DNA from: Elephas maximus indicus
Lineage: Eukaryota; Chordata; Mammalia; Proboscidea; Elephantidae
Assembly (NCBI RefSeq): GCF_024166365.1
Contig: NC_064842.1
Coordinates: 28,677,001 to 28,741,000, forward strand
Direction: 5' to 3'
DNA: 64,000 nt
How positions within the stretch are numbered: the stretch's first letter is position 1; each line of letters begins with the position of its first letter. Below the pieces are notes generated by a model. The model saw only the letters and a program-made list of their open reading frames with translations. It had not been told where the DNA came from and ran no database searches. A program made the translations under genes and the position numbers. Shown here piece after piece: positions 20,777 through 32,076 of the stretch.

Positions 20777-22034
20777 AGGATTTGCCAAGTGAGGAGGTGA
20801 CTGAGGACACCAGGTGCAGCGTGCATCGGTGGCTGAGCACAGGTCTGGCTGGAGCAGAGGCTGGGAGTCACTGGAGCCTGGGTGGAGCTGGGAGCGGATG
20901 AGATTGCCCAGGGAGATCCACGGCATACTAAGTGAAGGAGGGAGGCCCACGCTTCAAAAAACATATATGAATTTTGTGGCAAAATAAAAACTCTTCTGTA
21001 AAACACACGCTATTTCTAATGCAGGTGTTTTCCTATATTGAATTGCCTTTACAGGGACCCATCTGGCCAGCAGGCCCCTCAGCTGCTCATTTCGCCAGTC
21101 TTTTGAAACAACGGCACACCCGCTGCTGCCACGTTTTCCTGGATGACTCATTCTTTCTGTGCTCAAGCAGTTGCAGCTCTGCCTCTTGTTTATGATTTCT
21201 TTGTCCCCTCATGTTTACAGACTTGATCTTATTGTGCTAGCACCAGTGTCTTAACGAGTGCTGATGTCAGGGAGTTACAGCATATTCACTTTGGCATGTT
21301 TGTGTTTCTGTCCAAGGGCGAGCTTTGGTTTCATGTTTTACCCAAACCTCCTGGTTGCCCCTTTCCATCCAGGAGGGCTGGGCTGTGCCCTGCACAAGGT
21401 AACCATAGCAACACACCTGAAACAGCCCTGCACATTGGCCCAGGCCCAGAGGCCTGAGCGCGGCCTTGCCTTGTTGCTTCCTACCCTGCCTTCTCCTTGG
21501 GCCTCTGTTGTTAGCTGTGAAACACATCCCAGTGTTGTTCTCTCATTCCTCACAGCTCCTCGCTCTCTCTCTGCTGTTGGTTTCTCTCACTCTACTTTCT
21601 GAGTTCTAGGAAAAAAGCCATGAATAAAAAGCAGGGAGGAAAGGGGGTAAACAAAAATCTCTGCCTTCAGAGAATTTATGTTTTAGATAGAGGAGGGATC
21701 AGACCAGTAAAAATAAGTAAGAATATCAAAAGTGATTCAAATAAATAAATAAGCATCTTAAAATGTAGTAATTGCTTAGAGAAAGATAAAAGAGGACAGG
21801 AGATAGGGAGTGCCAGGCAGGGATTTACAAATTTCAAGTAGGGTGGACATAGAAGGTCTTACTATATCAATCCAACATTAAGCTTACTACCCAAGTGAAC
21901 TTATCTGATAGGCGTGGAGCTGGAAGACAGAAGCAGGTGAAAATGTTGGTGGATCCACAGATTATTTTGTGCCCAGCTGCTTTCCTATTTTTGCTCCCCC
22001 TCAGTGTCCTCCCATCCCACCTCTAGCATAAAGG
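20777..22034. other. Single-copy and ancient-repeat DNA
   Basis: No exon recognised. 21640-21870 (TCTGCCTTCAGAGAATTTAT, GGGAGTGCCAGGCAGGGATTT) resembles the ancient repeat seen at 19.7-20.1 kb. The 21258-21602 frames resemble no protein family. Confidence 0.4.
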
Positions 22035-22236
22035 AAACTACATTAGTGCAAATGGTTAATGCGCTTGGCTACCAGCCAAAAGGTTGGAGGTTCGAGTCCA
22101 CCCAGAGGCACCTTGGAAGAAAGCCTGGCGATCTACCCCTGGAAAATCAGCCACTGAAAACCGTGTGGAGCACAGTTCTACTCTGACACACCTGGGGTTG
22201 CGATAAGTCAGAGTCAACTCAACGGCAATCGATTAC
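22035..22236 (+). mobile_element. AfroSINE, B-type
   Basis: AGTGCAAATGGTTAATGCGC, AGGTTGGAGGTTCGAGTCC, GAAAGCCTGGCGATCTACC, CACACCTGGGGTTGCGATAAG, AACTCAACGGCAATCG. The head B box GGTTCGAGTCC is intact. Confidence 0.9.
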
Positions 22237-22777
22237 ATTAACCGATGGGACTAGAACTCAAGGAAGAGGAAAATCAGAGACTCTTTTAGCCAAATAATAC
22301 GTGAGAGAGCGTTCTTTCTTACTCCAAAATGGGCCTCTTCTAAGCCTGTTTCGTGGATGTCCCGCACCCATCCAGATACAAAGCTGATGGACTGAGAGTG
22401 GTGACCTGCCAGGCACCCGGCTCAGAAGAAGGAGAGGCTGCTCCCTGGTCAAAGGGGGAGTGTGATTCCTAGAGCCTGGGGTGCCCTAGAGCGCCTGGAT
22501 CAAAGACCCACACATACTCCAGGTCTGGGGGGCGTTAAACAGAGTTCAGGGTGGCTCCTCAGCTGCACCCACCTGTGGACTCTGGTGGAGCAGAGCATGC
22601 AACTTGGGAAGAACCCTTGACATATTCTCCCTGTGCGTGGCCCGGCGGGCTGACGGTAAGTTTGCCTGATGAGGGACTGCACTGACCTACCTTTTCATGT
22701 GTTTTTTACACAACTGTTCTGGGTGCCGTTTACTTATAGCACAGTTTACCTGTAAATTCAAGGGTAGAACCTTCATC
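22237..22777. other. Single-copy DNA, no gene recognised
   Basis: No repeat or exon recognised; open frames are short and without family resemblance. Confidence 0.4.
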
Positions 22778-22935
22778 GGTTCCCAAACCTGGCTGTATGT
22801 CAGAATCACTTGGCAGTTTTCAGAAATACAGCTTCCAGGGCCTCCCTCTGGGACATCCTGATCAGAAGGTCTGGGCTTGGACCTGGGAATCTGTGTTTGA
22901 GCTTTAAAACCATGAGGTTTGAGAACCACTGAACC
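22778..22935 (-). mobile_element. MER5A-like hAT DNA transposon fragment
   Basis: CGGTTCCCAAACCTGGCTG, GTCAGAATCACTTGGCAG, CTGATCAGAAGGTCTGGGC, ending GGTTTGAGAACCACTG. Diverged; both ends show the CAGTGGTTCTC-type terminal inverted repeat. Confidence 0.78.
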
Positions 22936-23187
22936 CGATGTTTGCTGTGGGTCCTTCTTCCTGCATCTCATGACCCCCAACATGCTTAAGCATCGCTTGT
23001 GGAGCCACGAGGGAACACTCGGAGGCAGGGACAGCCGGTAAATGCAGTGGGGCTGGGAACGGCCACTGGACACCAGGTCCCCTGTCCAGGCAGAACGTAT
23101 TCGCCACCTTCCCTGCCTTTGATGTGGGGGCACCTCCTCTGCAGGGGAACCAGCTACTCTCCCTGAAGGAAGCGCCTGAGTTCAGGG

Positions 23188-24125
23188 CATGTTGTTGTTC
23201 GCTGCTATCGAGTCACCTCTGACTTAGGACGATCCCATGCACAACGCAATGAAATGCTGCCCAATCCTGTACGATCCCCGTGATCCACCGTGGATTGGAC
23301 CACTGTGATCCATAGGGTTTTCTTTTTCTTTTTTTTTTTAATGTATTTTTTTCCCAATGAGTTTGGTTTAAAACCAGTGTCATTGAACCTTTGCTATGAA
23401 CATTTCTTATAAGAGGGTGAAATAAGAAATTGTGATTTTCAGCATTTGGTCACTTTCTCCATATCAACAATGTCAGATTTTGCCTCCTTTACAGCTGTTA
23501 CCCCTAACTCTTTGTTGGTGTACTACTTCTAGTCTGGTAGCATTTTATTCATAATTGATTGTTAAAATGAGTAAGTTACCAGGAAGTAATGTGCAGAGTA
23601 AGGGAATATGAATTTTTTGGTAGCTGTTTCAGCTAATGGGCCTCTATGAGTCAGAATCAACTTGAGGGCAATGAGTTTGGTTTTTTTTGTTTATTTATTT
23701 ATTTTATTATTGTACTTTAGATGGAGGCTTACAGAACAAACTAGCTCCTTAGTAAACATTCAGTACACATATTGTTTTGTGACTTTGGTTACCAACCCCA
23801 CGACATGTCAACACTCTCCCTTCTTGACCTTGGGTTCCTTATCACCAGCTTTCCTGTCCCCTCCTGCCTATTTCTAGTCCTTGCCCCCAGGGTGGTGTGC
23901 TATTCATAGGGTTTTCAGTGGTTAATTTTTTGGAAGTAGATCACCAGGCCTTTCTTCCTAGTTTGTCTTATTCTGGAAGCTCCACTGAAACTCGTTCAGC
24001 ATCATAGCAACACACAACCTCCACTGGCAGATGGGTGGTGGCTGCACGTGAGGTGCATTGGCCAGAATCGAGCCCAGTCTCCCTCATAGAAGGGGAGATT
24101 TCTGCCTCTGAACCATCACTGTCCC
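23188..24125 (-). mobile_element. tRNA-Gly-like SINE split by an L1 insertion
   Basis: Left piece 23188-23321 (GTTGTTCGCTGCTATCGAGT, GATCCCATGCACAACGCAAT) and right piece 23905-24125 (GGTTTTCAGTGGTTAATTT, TTCTTCCTAGTTTGTCTTA, ending in the tRNA-Gly-like head) form one SINE like that at 20381. The insert between them is bounded by an 11-bp duplication, CATAGGGTTTT. Confidence 0.82.
23322..23904 (-). mobile_element. L1 3' end plus about 320 bp of downstream sequence, poly(A)-terminated
   Basis: Minus-strand order: L1 3'UTR (23904 to about 23690, ending in an A-rich AATAAATAAATAAAC stretch), an AfroSINE tail piece (23641-23690), about 300 bases of other sequence, then a second A-rich tail (23322-23340). 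TSD CATAGGGTTTT at 23311-23321 and 23905-23915 encloses the whole. This is the form of an L1 3'-transduction. Confidence 0.72.
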
Positions 24126-24594
24126 CCTGTTCAGGGCATAATAACCTCAAGATAGAGGCCTCCCCACCAGCCCCCTTCCTGCAGGCAGCGGCCTACACAG
24201 ACCTGGTACCCAGTAGGTGTAGGGAACACGATGGTCTGCTCCCATGATGGGTTGGCCCGCTGCACGCTAATTCACCATGTTTGCCAAGGAGTCAGGAAGG
24301 ACTATAACTCACTGATTAAATGTTTTCGTGCTCCTCTGTGTCATGTGCCAGAGATGAGTAAAATGTGGTCCCTGGTTTTGAAGGATTCAAAATCTGTAAG
24401 TGAGACAGATAATTATAACACAACATAGAATCAGGAACAGTCCCACCTGAGCACGGCTGGACATCAAACCCACCCAGAAGGGCCAGGAAGGCTTCTTGAA
24501 GGAGGTCTCCGGATTTGGCCAGATGAAATGGTTGGACAGGGCCCAGCAGGTGGTAAAGGCGTTCCATGCTGATAGTTCTGCTTGAGAAAATAAC
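24126..24594. other. Single-copy DNA
   Basis: No repeat or exon recognised. The minus frames at 24316-24603 have no family resemblance. Confidence 0.35.
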
Positions 24595-24676
24595 AACAGC
24601 CAACGTGTATTGAGGGCTTCCTACATGCCAGACTCCAAATGCTGTGCTATATTAACTATTTATTCCTCACAACTAT

Positions 24677-25301
24677 TGTGGTAGGCAAAATAATGCCCCT
24701 TCAAACACACACGACCCTCAATGAGATGGATTGACACAGCGGCTGCAAACATGGGCTCAAGCATAACTGCAATTGTGAGGATGGTACAGGACTGGACAGT
24801 GTTTTGTTCTGTTGTGCATAGGATCACTATGGGTCGGAACCAACCTGACAACACCTAACAACAACAATGAACACACGTGAAGATATTTGTGTCTGAATCC
24901 CAGAACCTGTGAATGCCACCTTACGTGGCAAAGGGGACTTTGCAAGTGTAATTAGGCTAAGGATCTTGAGATGGGAAGATTATCCTGGATTATCTGGGTG
25001 GGCCCAATGTAATTGCAGGGTCCTTATAAGTGAAAGAGAGAGGCAGGAGTCAAGGTTAGAGAGAGACTGGAAGATGTTATGCTGCTGGCTTGGAAGATGG
25101 AGGCAGCGGCCACAAGCCAAGGGATGCAAGAGGCCTTCGGAAGCTAGAAAAGGCAAAGAAATGGATTCTCCTCTAGAGCCTCCACTGGCAACCCTTCCGA
25201 CACCTTGATTTCGCCCCAGTGAGACCCATCTTGAACATTGACCTCCAGAACTTTAAGGTAATAAATTTGTATTGTTACAGCCGCAATAGGAAGCTAATAC
25301 A
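24677..25301 (+). mobile_element. MaLR (MLT1-like) solo LTR with 5-bp TSD
   Basis: Starts TGTGGTAGGCAAAATAATGC and ends AATAGGAAGCTAATACA. Inside: GGGACTTTGCAAGTG, GAAGATTATCCTGGATTATC, GGATTCTCCTCTAGAGCC and AATAAATTTGTATTG. Flanked by ACTAT at 24672-24676 and 25302-25306. Interrupted by a Bov-B tail at about 24715-24870. The family is known in all placental mammals. Confidence 0.87.
24715..24870 (+). mobile_element. RTE/Bov-B 3' end fragment inside the LTR
   Basis: CCTCAATGAGATGGATTGAC, GGGCTCAAGCATAACTGC, TTCTGTTGTGCATAGGATC, then the tail with ACAACACCTAACAACAAC. It splits the start of the MLT1-like LTR. Confidence 0.85.
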
Positions 25302-25351
25302 ACTATTATTCTCCCCATTTTGCTACTGAAGAGAAAACAGTTCCAAAGTTA

Positions 25352-25534
25352 AAATTAAAAAACAGTTGCCATGGTGCTGATTCCAGCTCATGGTGACACC
25401 ATGTGTGTCAGAGTAGAACTGCACTCCATAGGGTTTTCAGTGGCTGATTTTTTGGAAGTATATTGCCAGGCTTTCTTCCAACATACCTCTGGGTGGACTC
25501 AAACCTTCAACCTTTCGGTTGGCAGCTGAGCGTT
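25352..25534 (-). mobile_element. AfroSINE, B-type, TSD AAAGTTA
   Basis: Minus copy: AACAGTTGCCATGGTGCTG tail, GTGGCTGATTTTTTGGAAGT core, CTCTGGGTGGACTCAAACC head. Flanked by AAAGTTA at 25345-25351 and 25535-25541, inside the MIR. Confidence 0.88.
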
Positions 25535-25639
25535 AAAGTTATAGCTAATAGGTAGCAGATCCAGGATTCAAAACTCAACCATCTGGTTCCAGATCCTGCA
25601 CTCACCCCACTCTCGCTTCTCTGCTGTCTCTTGTACCTA

Positions 25640-25855
25640 AAACCAAATAACCAACCCCTTGCTGTTGAGTCAGTTCCAACTCATGGCAACCCATGTGTTA
25701 AAGAGTAGAACTGCTCCATATCTTTTTTTTTCGCTGTAGTCTTTACAGAAACAGATCACTAGGCCTTTCTGCCACAGAGCCCTTGAGTGGGTTCAGACCG
25801 CCAACCTTTTGGTTAATAGTCAAATGCAAGCAGTTTACACCACCCAGGGACCTCT
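25640..25855 (-). mobile_element. AfroSINE-related SINE, long variant
   Basis: Tail CCTTGCTGTTGAGTCAGTTC, middle GTAGTCTTTACAGAAACAG, head GCCAACCTTTTGGTTAATAG. Similar to the copy at 16477-16678. Confidence 0.78.
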
Positions 25856-26539
25856 CCTGTCCAGAAGGGATTAAGGAGTGGCCATCAAGGGCTGCTGGAG
25901 CTTGTCCAGGTAGAGGCAGGAGTGGAGGCTGGTGAGGTGGGCAGGGGCCTGGGGCTCGAAGCCCTTCCTGGTCAAGATGAGGGAGTGGCCTTCACGCATT
26001 TTCCTTGCTCCTTAGTCACCTTGCTCAAGGCAATGCCGGACCAAGAGCGCCATAGGACAGAGCCTACTCCCCAAACCCACTCTCCAGCCATTGGACCCCA
26101 GGTGCAGACTGGGCCCTTTGAGGACAAAAATCTCTCTCTCTTCTCTCCATTATCAGGTAGCTAAGGGCAGACATCTGGTTGCATGCAGAACCTTTATACA
26201 TTTGAAATCTTCCTGTTTCCAAACATCTGTTCTCACTCCATAGCTCCTTTATTCATTCTCATTCTTTTGATCTTTAGTATAAAGCATCCCCCACCCCTCT
26301 TCCTTTGGCTGAGGTAAGTTGGTCAGAGGATATTTTAGGCAATGTTTTTAAATTAAAATATAGATATATAAAAAAAAAAATTTTTTTTAATTTTTTATAT
26401 ATTATATATTAGGCACAGTAAGTTCCTGGTATGCCTGCTTCATTTATATTACAGGGATTTTACAGGCTGTGCTTGGACTTTCGAAGGGACAATAATTAAC
26501 AATGCGATTAGCAGCTCGTGGGTTACAGAGAGCACCCAC
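25856..26539. other. Single-copy DNA with an AT-rich palindromic run
   Basis: No exon recognised. At about 26357-26412 is an AT-only stretch including a run of A followed by a run of T. It could fold or slip and is low-complexity. Confidence 0.4.
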
Positions 26540-26722
26540 ATACCCTGTCCACTTGAGCTTTACAGGAATGCTGGGAGGCAGGTGTTTTGATCTCCGTTTT
26601 TGAATGAGAAGCTGAGGCAGGCAAGTGTGATAATTTGGCCAAGGTTTACAGCAGAGCCAGGGTGAAAACTCCGGGCATCCACCTCATCTCCACACTTTTT
26701 CCATTGTATCATATTGCCTCGT
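26540..26722 (-). mobile_element. MIR SINE fragment
   Basis: TTTGAATGAGAAGCTGAGGC, TAATTTGGCCAAGGTTTACA, GCAGAGCCAGGGTGAAAACTC, ending ATCATATTGCCTC: a minus-strand MIR including the conserved core and tRNA-like end. Confidence 0.85.
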
Positions 26723-27869
26723 AAGGGGTAAAAGACCCCCAAGCGCCCCTCCAAGAAAATAAGATACCACATTCCAGGTCAGACATGCCCTTCCTAAGTG
26801 CAAAAACACAAATCCTGGGCCATCCACACCGCCACCACCTCTGCTTCAGGGGGTTCATGAGAGTCCTGGGACCGTGGCATGAGAGGGTCTGCTCAGGGAG
26901 GTGTCCTGCTGGAGAATCCACAGCTGTGCCCCCGTCTGCTGGCGGGAGGCCCTGGCAAAGCATGGCCTCGGTCTGGTGGCATGCCCAGATGGCCACAAGC
27001 TCCCTATAGGCCTGGGCTCCCACTCTGATAACAAAGAGATGGGCAGGCCTGCTTCTCAGCACTAACTGCTTCCCTCTATATGTGATCCCAGGTCCCTGGC
27101 CCTGGGTTCTCCTATCCTGCTTTCCTATCTCATCCCAATCCCGATGCCCCAGTGACAGGTCAGTCCTGGCCATTTCTCTGTTCTCTTCCTAGTTGCCTTT
27201 GGGACCCTTGCTTTCTGAGAGCCTCGTCTTATAGGCGAGTCTTCTCATGTAAATCAAAAGCTTTGCCATCCAAATCTTCTTCCTGAGGAGGGCTTTAAGA
27301 ACCCACGTTGGAAGTAAGCAAAATGCCTCTTTCTCTTTCTACTTCTGCAACTCAGATCCCTCTGCCTGGCCACAGAAGGATTGGGTACAAGGTTAGACAG
27401 AGAGGAAACACAGATATTCTCCCTCTATAAATAGATGGAGAGCCAGTTTCTCCCCACCCAGTCTGAGCTCAGCTGTTCAGTGAGGGGAAGGGGCCCTCAG
27501 GATCTCCCAGATGGATATGAGGGGAAGGGTCCCTGGCTATTATCTGGGTGTTTCCTGGCAGTACAGGAATGCTGCCAGAATTTTTGACCACTGACTGGTT
27601 AAAGATGGTTAAGTTACCTCTTCTCTCCTTGCCTTCAACTTCCTCAAGGTGGTCCCCAGCCTGAGGCCTCAGAACTATTGCATGAGAGCTCTGAATCCAG
27701 GTCCACACCAGGAACCCTATGTAGACTGGGTACAGAATGTCATGTTTGTGACTGCTAATTTGCGAATGTACCTAGATGCCTTTGCAGTTTATAAAATAAA
27801 AATGAATTTAAATATATTTCCAAATTAATCATAGTTTTTATCACTATATCATCTGAATCAACAGATATT
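26723..27869. other. Single-copy DNA, no exon recognised
   Basis: GC-moderate sequence. A 154-codon minus frame (26709-27173) resembles no family. 27720-27869 is AT-rich and carries the L1 target site at its right end. Confidence 0.4.
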
Positions 27870-27886
27870 AAAAGTACTATCTGAGG

Positions 27887-30526
27887 AAACTACTGAAACT
27901 AATAGAAGAGTTCAGCAGAGTATCGGGATACAAGATAAACATACGAAAATCAGTTGAATTCCTCTACACCAACAAAAAGAACATCGAAGAGGAAATCACC
28001 AAATCAATGCCACTTACCGTAGCCCCCAAGAAGATGAAATACTTAGGAATAAACCTTACCAGAGATATAAAAAACTTATACAAAGAAAACTATAAGAAAA
28101 CTGCAAGAAACCAAAAGAGACTTAAGTGGAAGAACATACCTTGCTCATGGATAGGAAGACTTAACATTATAAAAATGTCTATTCTACCAAAAGCGATCTA
28201 TACATTTAATGCAATCCCAATCCAAATCCCAAGGACATTCTTTAATGAGATGGAGAAACAAATCACCAATTTCATATGGAAGGGAAAGAGGCCCTGGATA
28301 AATAAGAAGAACAAAGTGGGAGGCCTTACTTTACCTGATTTTAGAACCCATTATACCGCCACAGTAGTGAGAACAGCCTAATACTGATACAACAACAGAT
28401 ACATAGACCAATGGAACAGAATTGAGAATCCAGACATAAATCCATCCACATATGAGCAGCTGACATTTGACAAAGGCTCCAAAACAGTTAAATGGGGAAA
28501 AGACAGTCTGTTTAACAAATGGTGCTGGCATAACTGGATATCGATCTGCAAAAAAATGAAACAAGACCCATACCTCACTCCATGCACGAAAACTAACTCA
28601 AAATGGATCAAAGACCTAAATATAAAATCTAAAATGGTAAAGATCATGGAAGAAAAAATAGGGACAATGTTAGGAACCCTAATACATGGCATAAACAGTA
28701 TACAAACATTTTAAAGGACGTAGAAGAAAAACTAGATAACTGGGAGCTCCTAAAAATCAAACACCTATGCTCATCCAAAGACTTCACCAAAAGAGTAAAA
28801 AGACTACTACAGACTGGGAAAAAGTTTTTAGCTATGACATTTCTGATCAGCGCCTGATCTCTAAAATCTACATGACACTGCAAAAACTCAAATGCAAAAA
28901 GACAAATAACCCAATTTAAAAAAAGGCCAAAGATACGGATAGACACTTCACTAAAGAAGACATTCAGGTAGCTAACAGATATATGAGGAAATGTTCATGA
29001 TCATCAGCCATTATAGAAATGCAGATCAAAACTACAGTGAGATTTTATCTCACTCCAACAAGGCTGGCATTAATCCAAAACACAAAATACTAAATGTTAG
29101 AGAGGCTGTGGAGAGATTGGAACACTTATACACTGCTGGTGGGAATGTCAAATGGTACAACCACTTTGGAAAATGATTTGGCGCTTCCTTAAAAAGCTAG
29201 AAATAGAACTACTATATGACCCAGCAATCCCACTCCTTGGAATATATCCTAGAGAAATAAGAGCCTTTACACAAACAGATATATGCACACCCATGTTTAT
29301 TGCAGCACTGTTTACAATAGCAAAAACATGGAAGCAACCAAGGCACCCATCAACGGATGAATGGATAAATAAATTATGGTATATTCACACAATGGAATAC
29401 TATGCATCAATAAAGAACAGTGATGAATCTGTGAAACATTTCATAAAATGGAGGAACCTGGAAGGCATTATGCTGAGTGAAATTAATTGCAAAAGGGCAA
29501 ATATTGTGTAAGACCACTATTATAAGAACTTAATAGTTTAAACTGAGAAGAAAACATTCTTTTGTCGTTACAAGATGGGGGAGGGAGAGGGGGTGGGAGA
29601 GGAGCACTCACTAATTAGATAGTAGATAAGAGCTACTTTAGGTGAAGGGAAAGACAGCACACAATACAGGGAAGGTCAGCACAATTGGACTAAACCAAAA
29701 GCAAAGAAGTTGCCTGAATAAACTGAATGCTTTGAAAGCCAGAGTAGCAGGGGCAGGGGTCTGGAGACCATGGTTTCAGGGGACATCTAAGTCAACTGGC
29801 ATAATAAAATCTATTAAGAAAACATTCTGCATCCCACTTTGAAGTGTGGCATCTGGGGTCTTAAACGCTAGCAAGCAGCCATCTAAGATGCATCAATTGG
29901 TCTCAACCCACCTGGATCAAAGAAGAATGAAGAACACCAAGGACACAAGCAATTACAAGCCCAAGAGACAGACAGGGCCACATGAACCAGAGACTACATC
30001 ATCCTGAGACCAGAAGAACTAGATGGTGCCTGGCTACAACCAATGACTGCCCTGACAGGGAACACAACAGAGAACCCCTGAGGGAGCAGGAGACCAGTGG
30101 GATGCAGACCCAAATTCTAGTAAAAAGACCAGAGTTAATGGTCTGACTGAGACTAGAAGGACCCCAGTGGTCATGGCCCCCAGACCTTCTGTTGGCCCAG
30201 GACAGGAACCATTCACAAAGCCAATTCTTCAGACATGAATTGGACTGGACAATGTGTTGGAGAGGGATGCTGGTGAGGAGTGAGCTTCTTGGATCAGGTG
30301 GACACTTGAGACTACGTTGGCATCTCCTGCCTGGAAGGGAGATGAGAGGGTGGAGGGGGTTAGAAACTGGCGAAATGGACACGAAAAGAGTGTAGGGAGA
30401 GAGCAGGCTGTCTCATTAGATGCAGAGTAATTCGGAGTGTTTTAGCAAGGTGTGTATGGGTTTTTGTGTGAGAGACTGACTTGATTTGTAAACTTTCACT
30501 TACAGCAACAAAAATTATTTTTTAAA
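27887..30526 (+). mobile_element. L1 LINE, 5'-truncated, with 17-bp TSD
   Basis: About 2.6 kb: the ORF2 C-terminal half to a stop after 29511, then a ~1-kb 3'UTR ending TTTTTTAAAAAAA. The direct repeat AAAAGTACTATCTGAGG lies at 27870-27886 and 30527-30543. It is one of two L1s in the same target site. Confidence 0.95.
27890..29511 (+). pseudogene. L1 ORF2p C-terminal remnant
   Basis: Reading left to right through several frames: end of the RT thumb ([40 protein letters not shown]), [20 protein letters not shown], then the C-terminal region (LVQPLWKMIWRFLKKLEIEL, YDPAIPLLGIYPREIRAF, MFIAALFTIAKTWKQPRHPS). The upstream endonuclease and RT palm are missing through 5' truncation. Frameshifts near 28380-29150 break the reading frame. 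Confidence 0.93.
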
Positions 30527-30543
30527 AAAAGTACTATCTGAGG

Positions 30544-31270
30544 GACCAAATTCCTGGGCTGAGGGATGTGGGGACCATGGTCTCAGGGAACATCTAGCTC
30601 AATTGGCATAACATAGTTTATAAAGAAAATGTTCTACATTCTACTTTGGTGAGTAGCATCTGCAGTTTAAAAGCCTGTGAGTGACCATCTAGGATACTCC
30701 ACTGGTCTCACCCCTTTAGGAGCAAGGAAGGATGAAAAAAACTAAAGATACAAGGGAAAGATTAGCCCAAAGGACTAATGGACCACATCTACCACGGCCT
30801 TCACCAGACTGAGGCCAGTACAACCAGATGGCACCTGGCTACCACCACTGACTGCTCTGACAGGGATCACAATAGAGGGTCCCAGACAGAGCTAGAGAAA
30901 GATGTAGAACAAAAGTCTGTCTAAAAAAGAAAAGACCAGACTTGCTGGCCTGACAGAGACTGGAGAAACCCTGAGAGTGTGGCCCCCGGACAACCTTTCA
31001 CCTCAGTATTGAAGTCACTCCTGAGGTTCACCCTTCAGCCAGAGATTGGACAGGCCCATAAAACAAAACGAGACTAAAGGAGCACATCAGCCCTGGGGCA
31101 AAGACTAGAAGGCAGGAGGGGATAAGAAAGCTCGTAATAGGGAACCTAAGGTTGAGAAGGGAGGGTGCTGACATGTAGTGGGGTTGTTAACCAGTGTCAT
31201 AAAACAATATGTGTACTATTTAATGAGTAACTAGTTCTGTAAACTTTAAAGTACAAAAAAAAAAAAAGGT
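30544..31270 (+). mobile_element. Second L1 3'UTR insertion at the same site
   Basis: CTGGGCTGAGGGATGTGGGG, CTAGCTCAATTGGCATAACA, AGGACTAATGGACCACATC, ACCAGTGTCATAAAACAATATG, ending in A13 at about 31256-31268, then GGTACTATCGTAAGGG, a diverged copy of the target site. 5'-truncated, untranslated part only. Confidence 0.88.
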
Positions 31271-31311
31271 ACTATCGTAAGGGAAGCTGCAAATTTTAAT
31301 TTTAAAAAGAA

Positions 31312-31800
31312 CCTTTAACCAGACTTAATGGTCTGACTGAGACTAGAAGGACCCTGGAGGTCGTGGTCCCCAGACCTTCTGTTAACCCAAGACAGGAACC
31401 ATTCCCAAAGCCAACTCTTCAGACAGGGATTGAACTGGACTATGAGACAGAAAATGATACTGGTGAGGAGTGAGCTTCTTGGCTCAAGCAGACACATGAG
31501 ACTATGTGGGCAGCTCCTGTCTGGAGGGGAGATGAGAAGGCACAGGCAACAGAAGCTGGCTGAATGGACACGGGGAATACAGGGTGGAGATAAGGAGTGT
31601 GCTGTCTCATTAGGGGGAGAGCAACTAGGAGTAGATACCAAAAAAACCCACTGCCATCGAGTCAATTCCGACTTGTAGTGACCCTATAGGACAGAGTAGA
31701 ACTGCCCCATAGAGTTTCAAGGTATATATAAATATTTGTATGACAGACTGACTTGATTTGTAAACTTTCACTTAAAGCATGATAAAAAAAAAAAAAAAAA
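31312..31800 (+). mobile_element. Third L1 3'UTR fragment, interrupted by a short SINE piece
   Basis: Begins in the UTR (ACTTAATGGTCTGACTGAG) matching 30130 onward of the first L1; ends TTGATTTGTAAACTTTCAC then A-run (31784-31800). An AfroSINE piece lies at 31640-31722. Confidence 0.85.
31640..31722 (-). mobile_element. Truncated AfroSINE
   Basis: CACTGCCATCGAGTCAATTC, CCCTATAGGACAGAGTAG, CCCATAGAGTTTCAAGG: only the tail and body; the tRNA-like head is absent. Confidence 0.85.
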
Positions 31801-32076
31801 CTTTCATTCTTTAAAGCCATTGGAACAACGGTCTGCAAAATCCCTTCCATTTCTAGTATACATTAATGATATACTATCGTTATGGTTATGATTAACTTTT
31901 CTAATATACCATAAATGTATTCACTGTTTGTCTTTTTCTGTATTGCCTTCCTGAATCCGCTGCTGGCTTCAGAGCAGGAAGTATCTCGAAGCAGTCTTAC
32001 TCCTTCCACTATGGCAATAGTAGAGCTTAGTAGGGAATTTTTGGAGGATGGGTCTTCCCAGTATATGGATAGAGGG
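31801..32076. other. Single-copy DNA
   Basis: No feature recognised. Confidence 0.35.

Larger units (their letters stand above)
24595..25600 (-). mobile_element. MIR split by an LTR and an AfroSINE
   Basis: Three pieces in order read as one minus-strand MIR: 24595-24676 (GTATTGAGGGCTTCCTACA), 25302-25344 (ATTCTCCCCATTTTGCTACTG) and 25542-25600 (AGCAGATCCAGGATTCAAAAC). The gaps are exactly filled by a solo LTR and a SINE, each with its own TSD. Confidence 0.75.

Noticed and set aside
26709..27173. 154-codon minus-strand frame
   Set aside because: Starts in a MIR, has no recognisable domain and no splice or promoter context.
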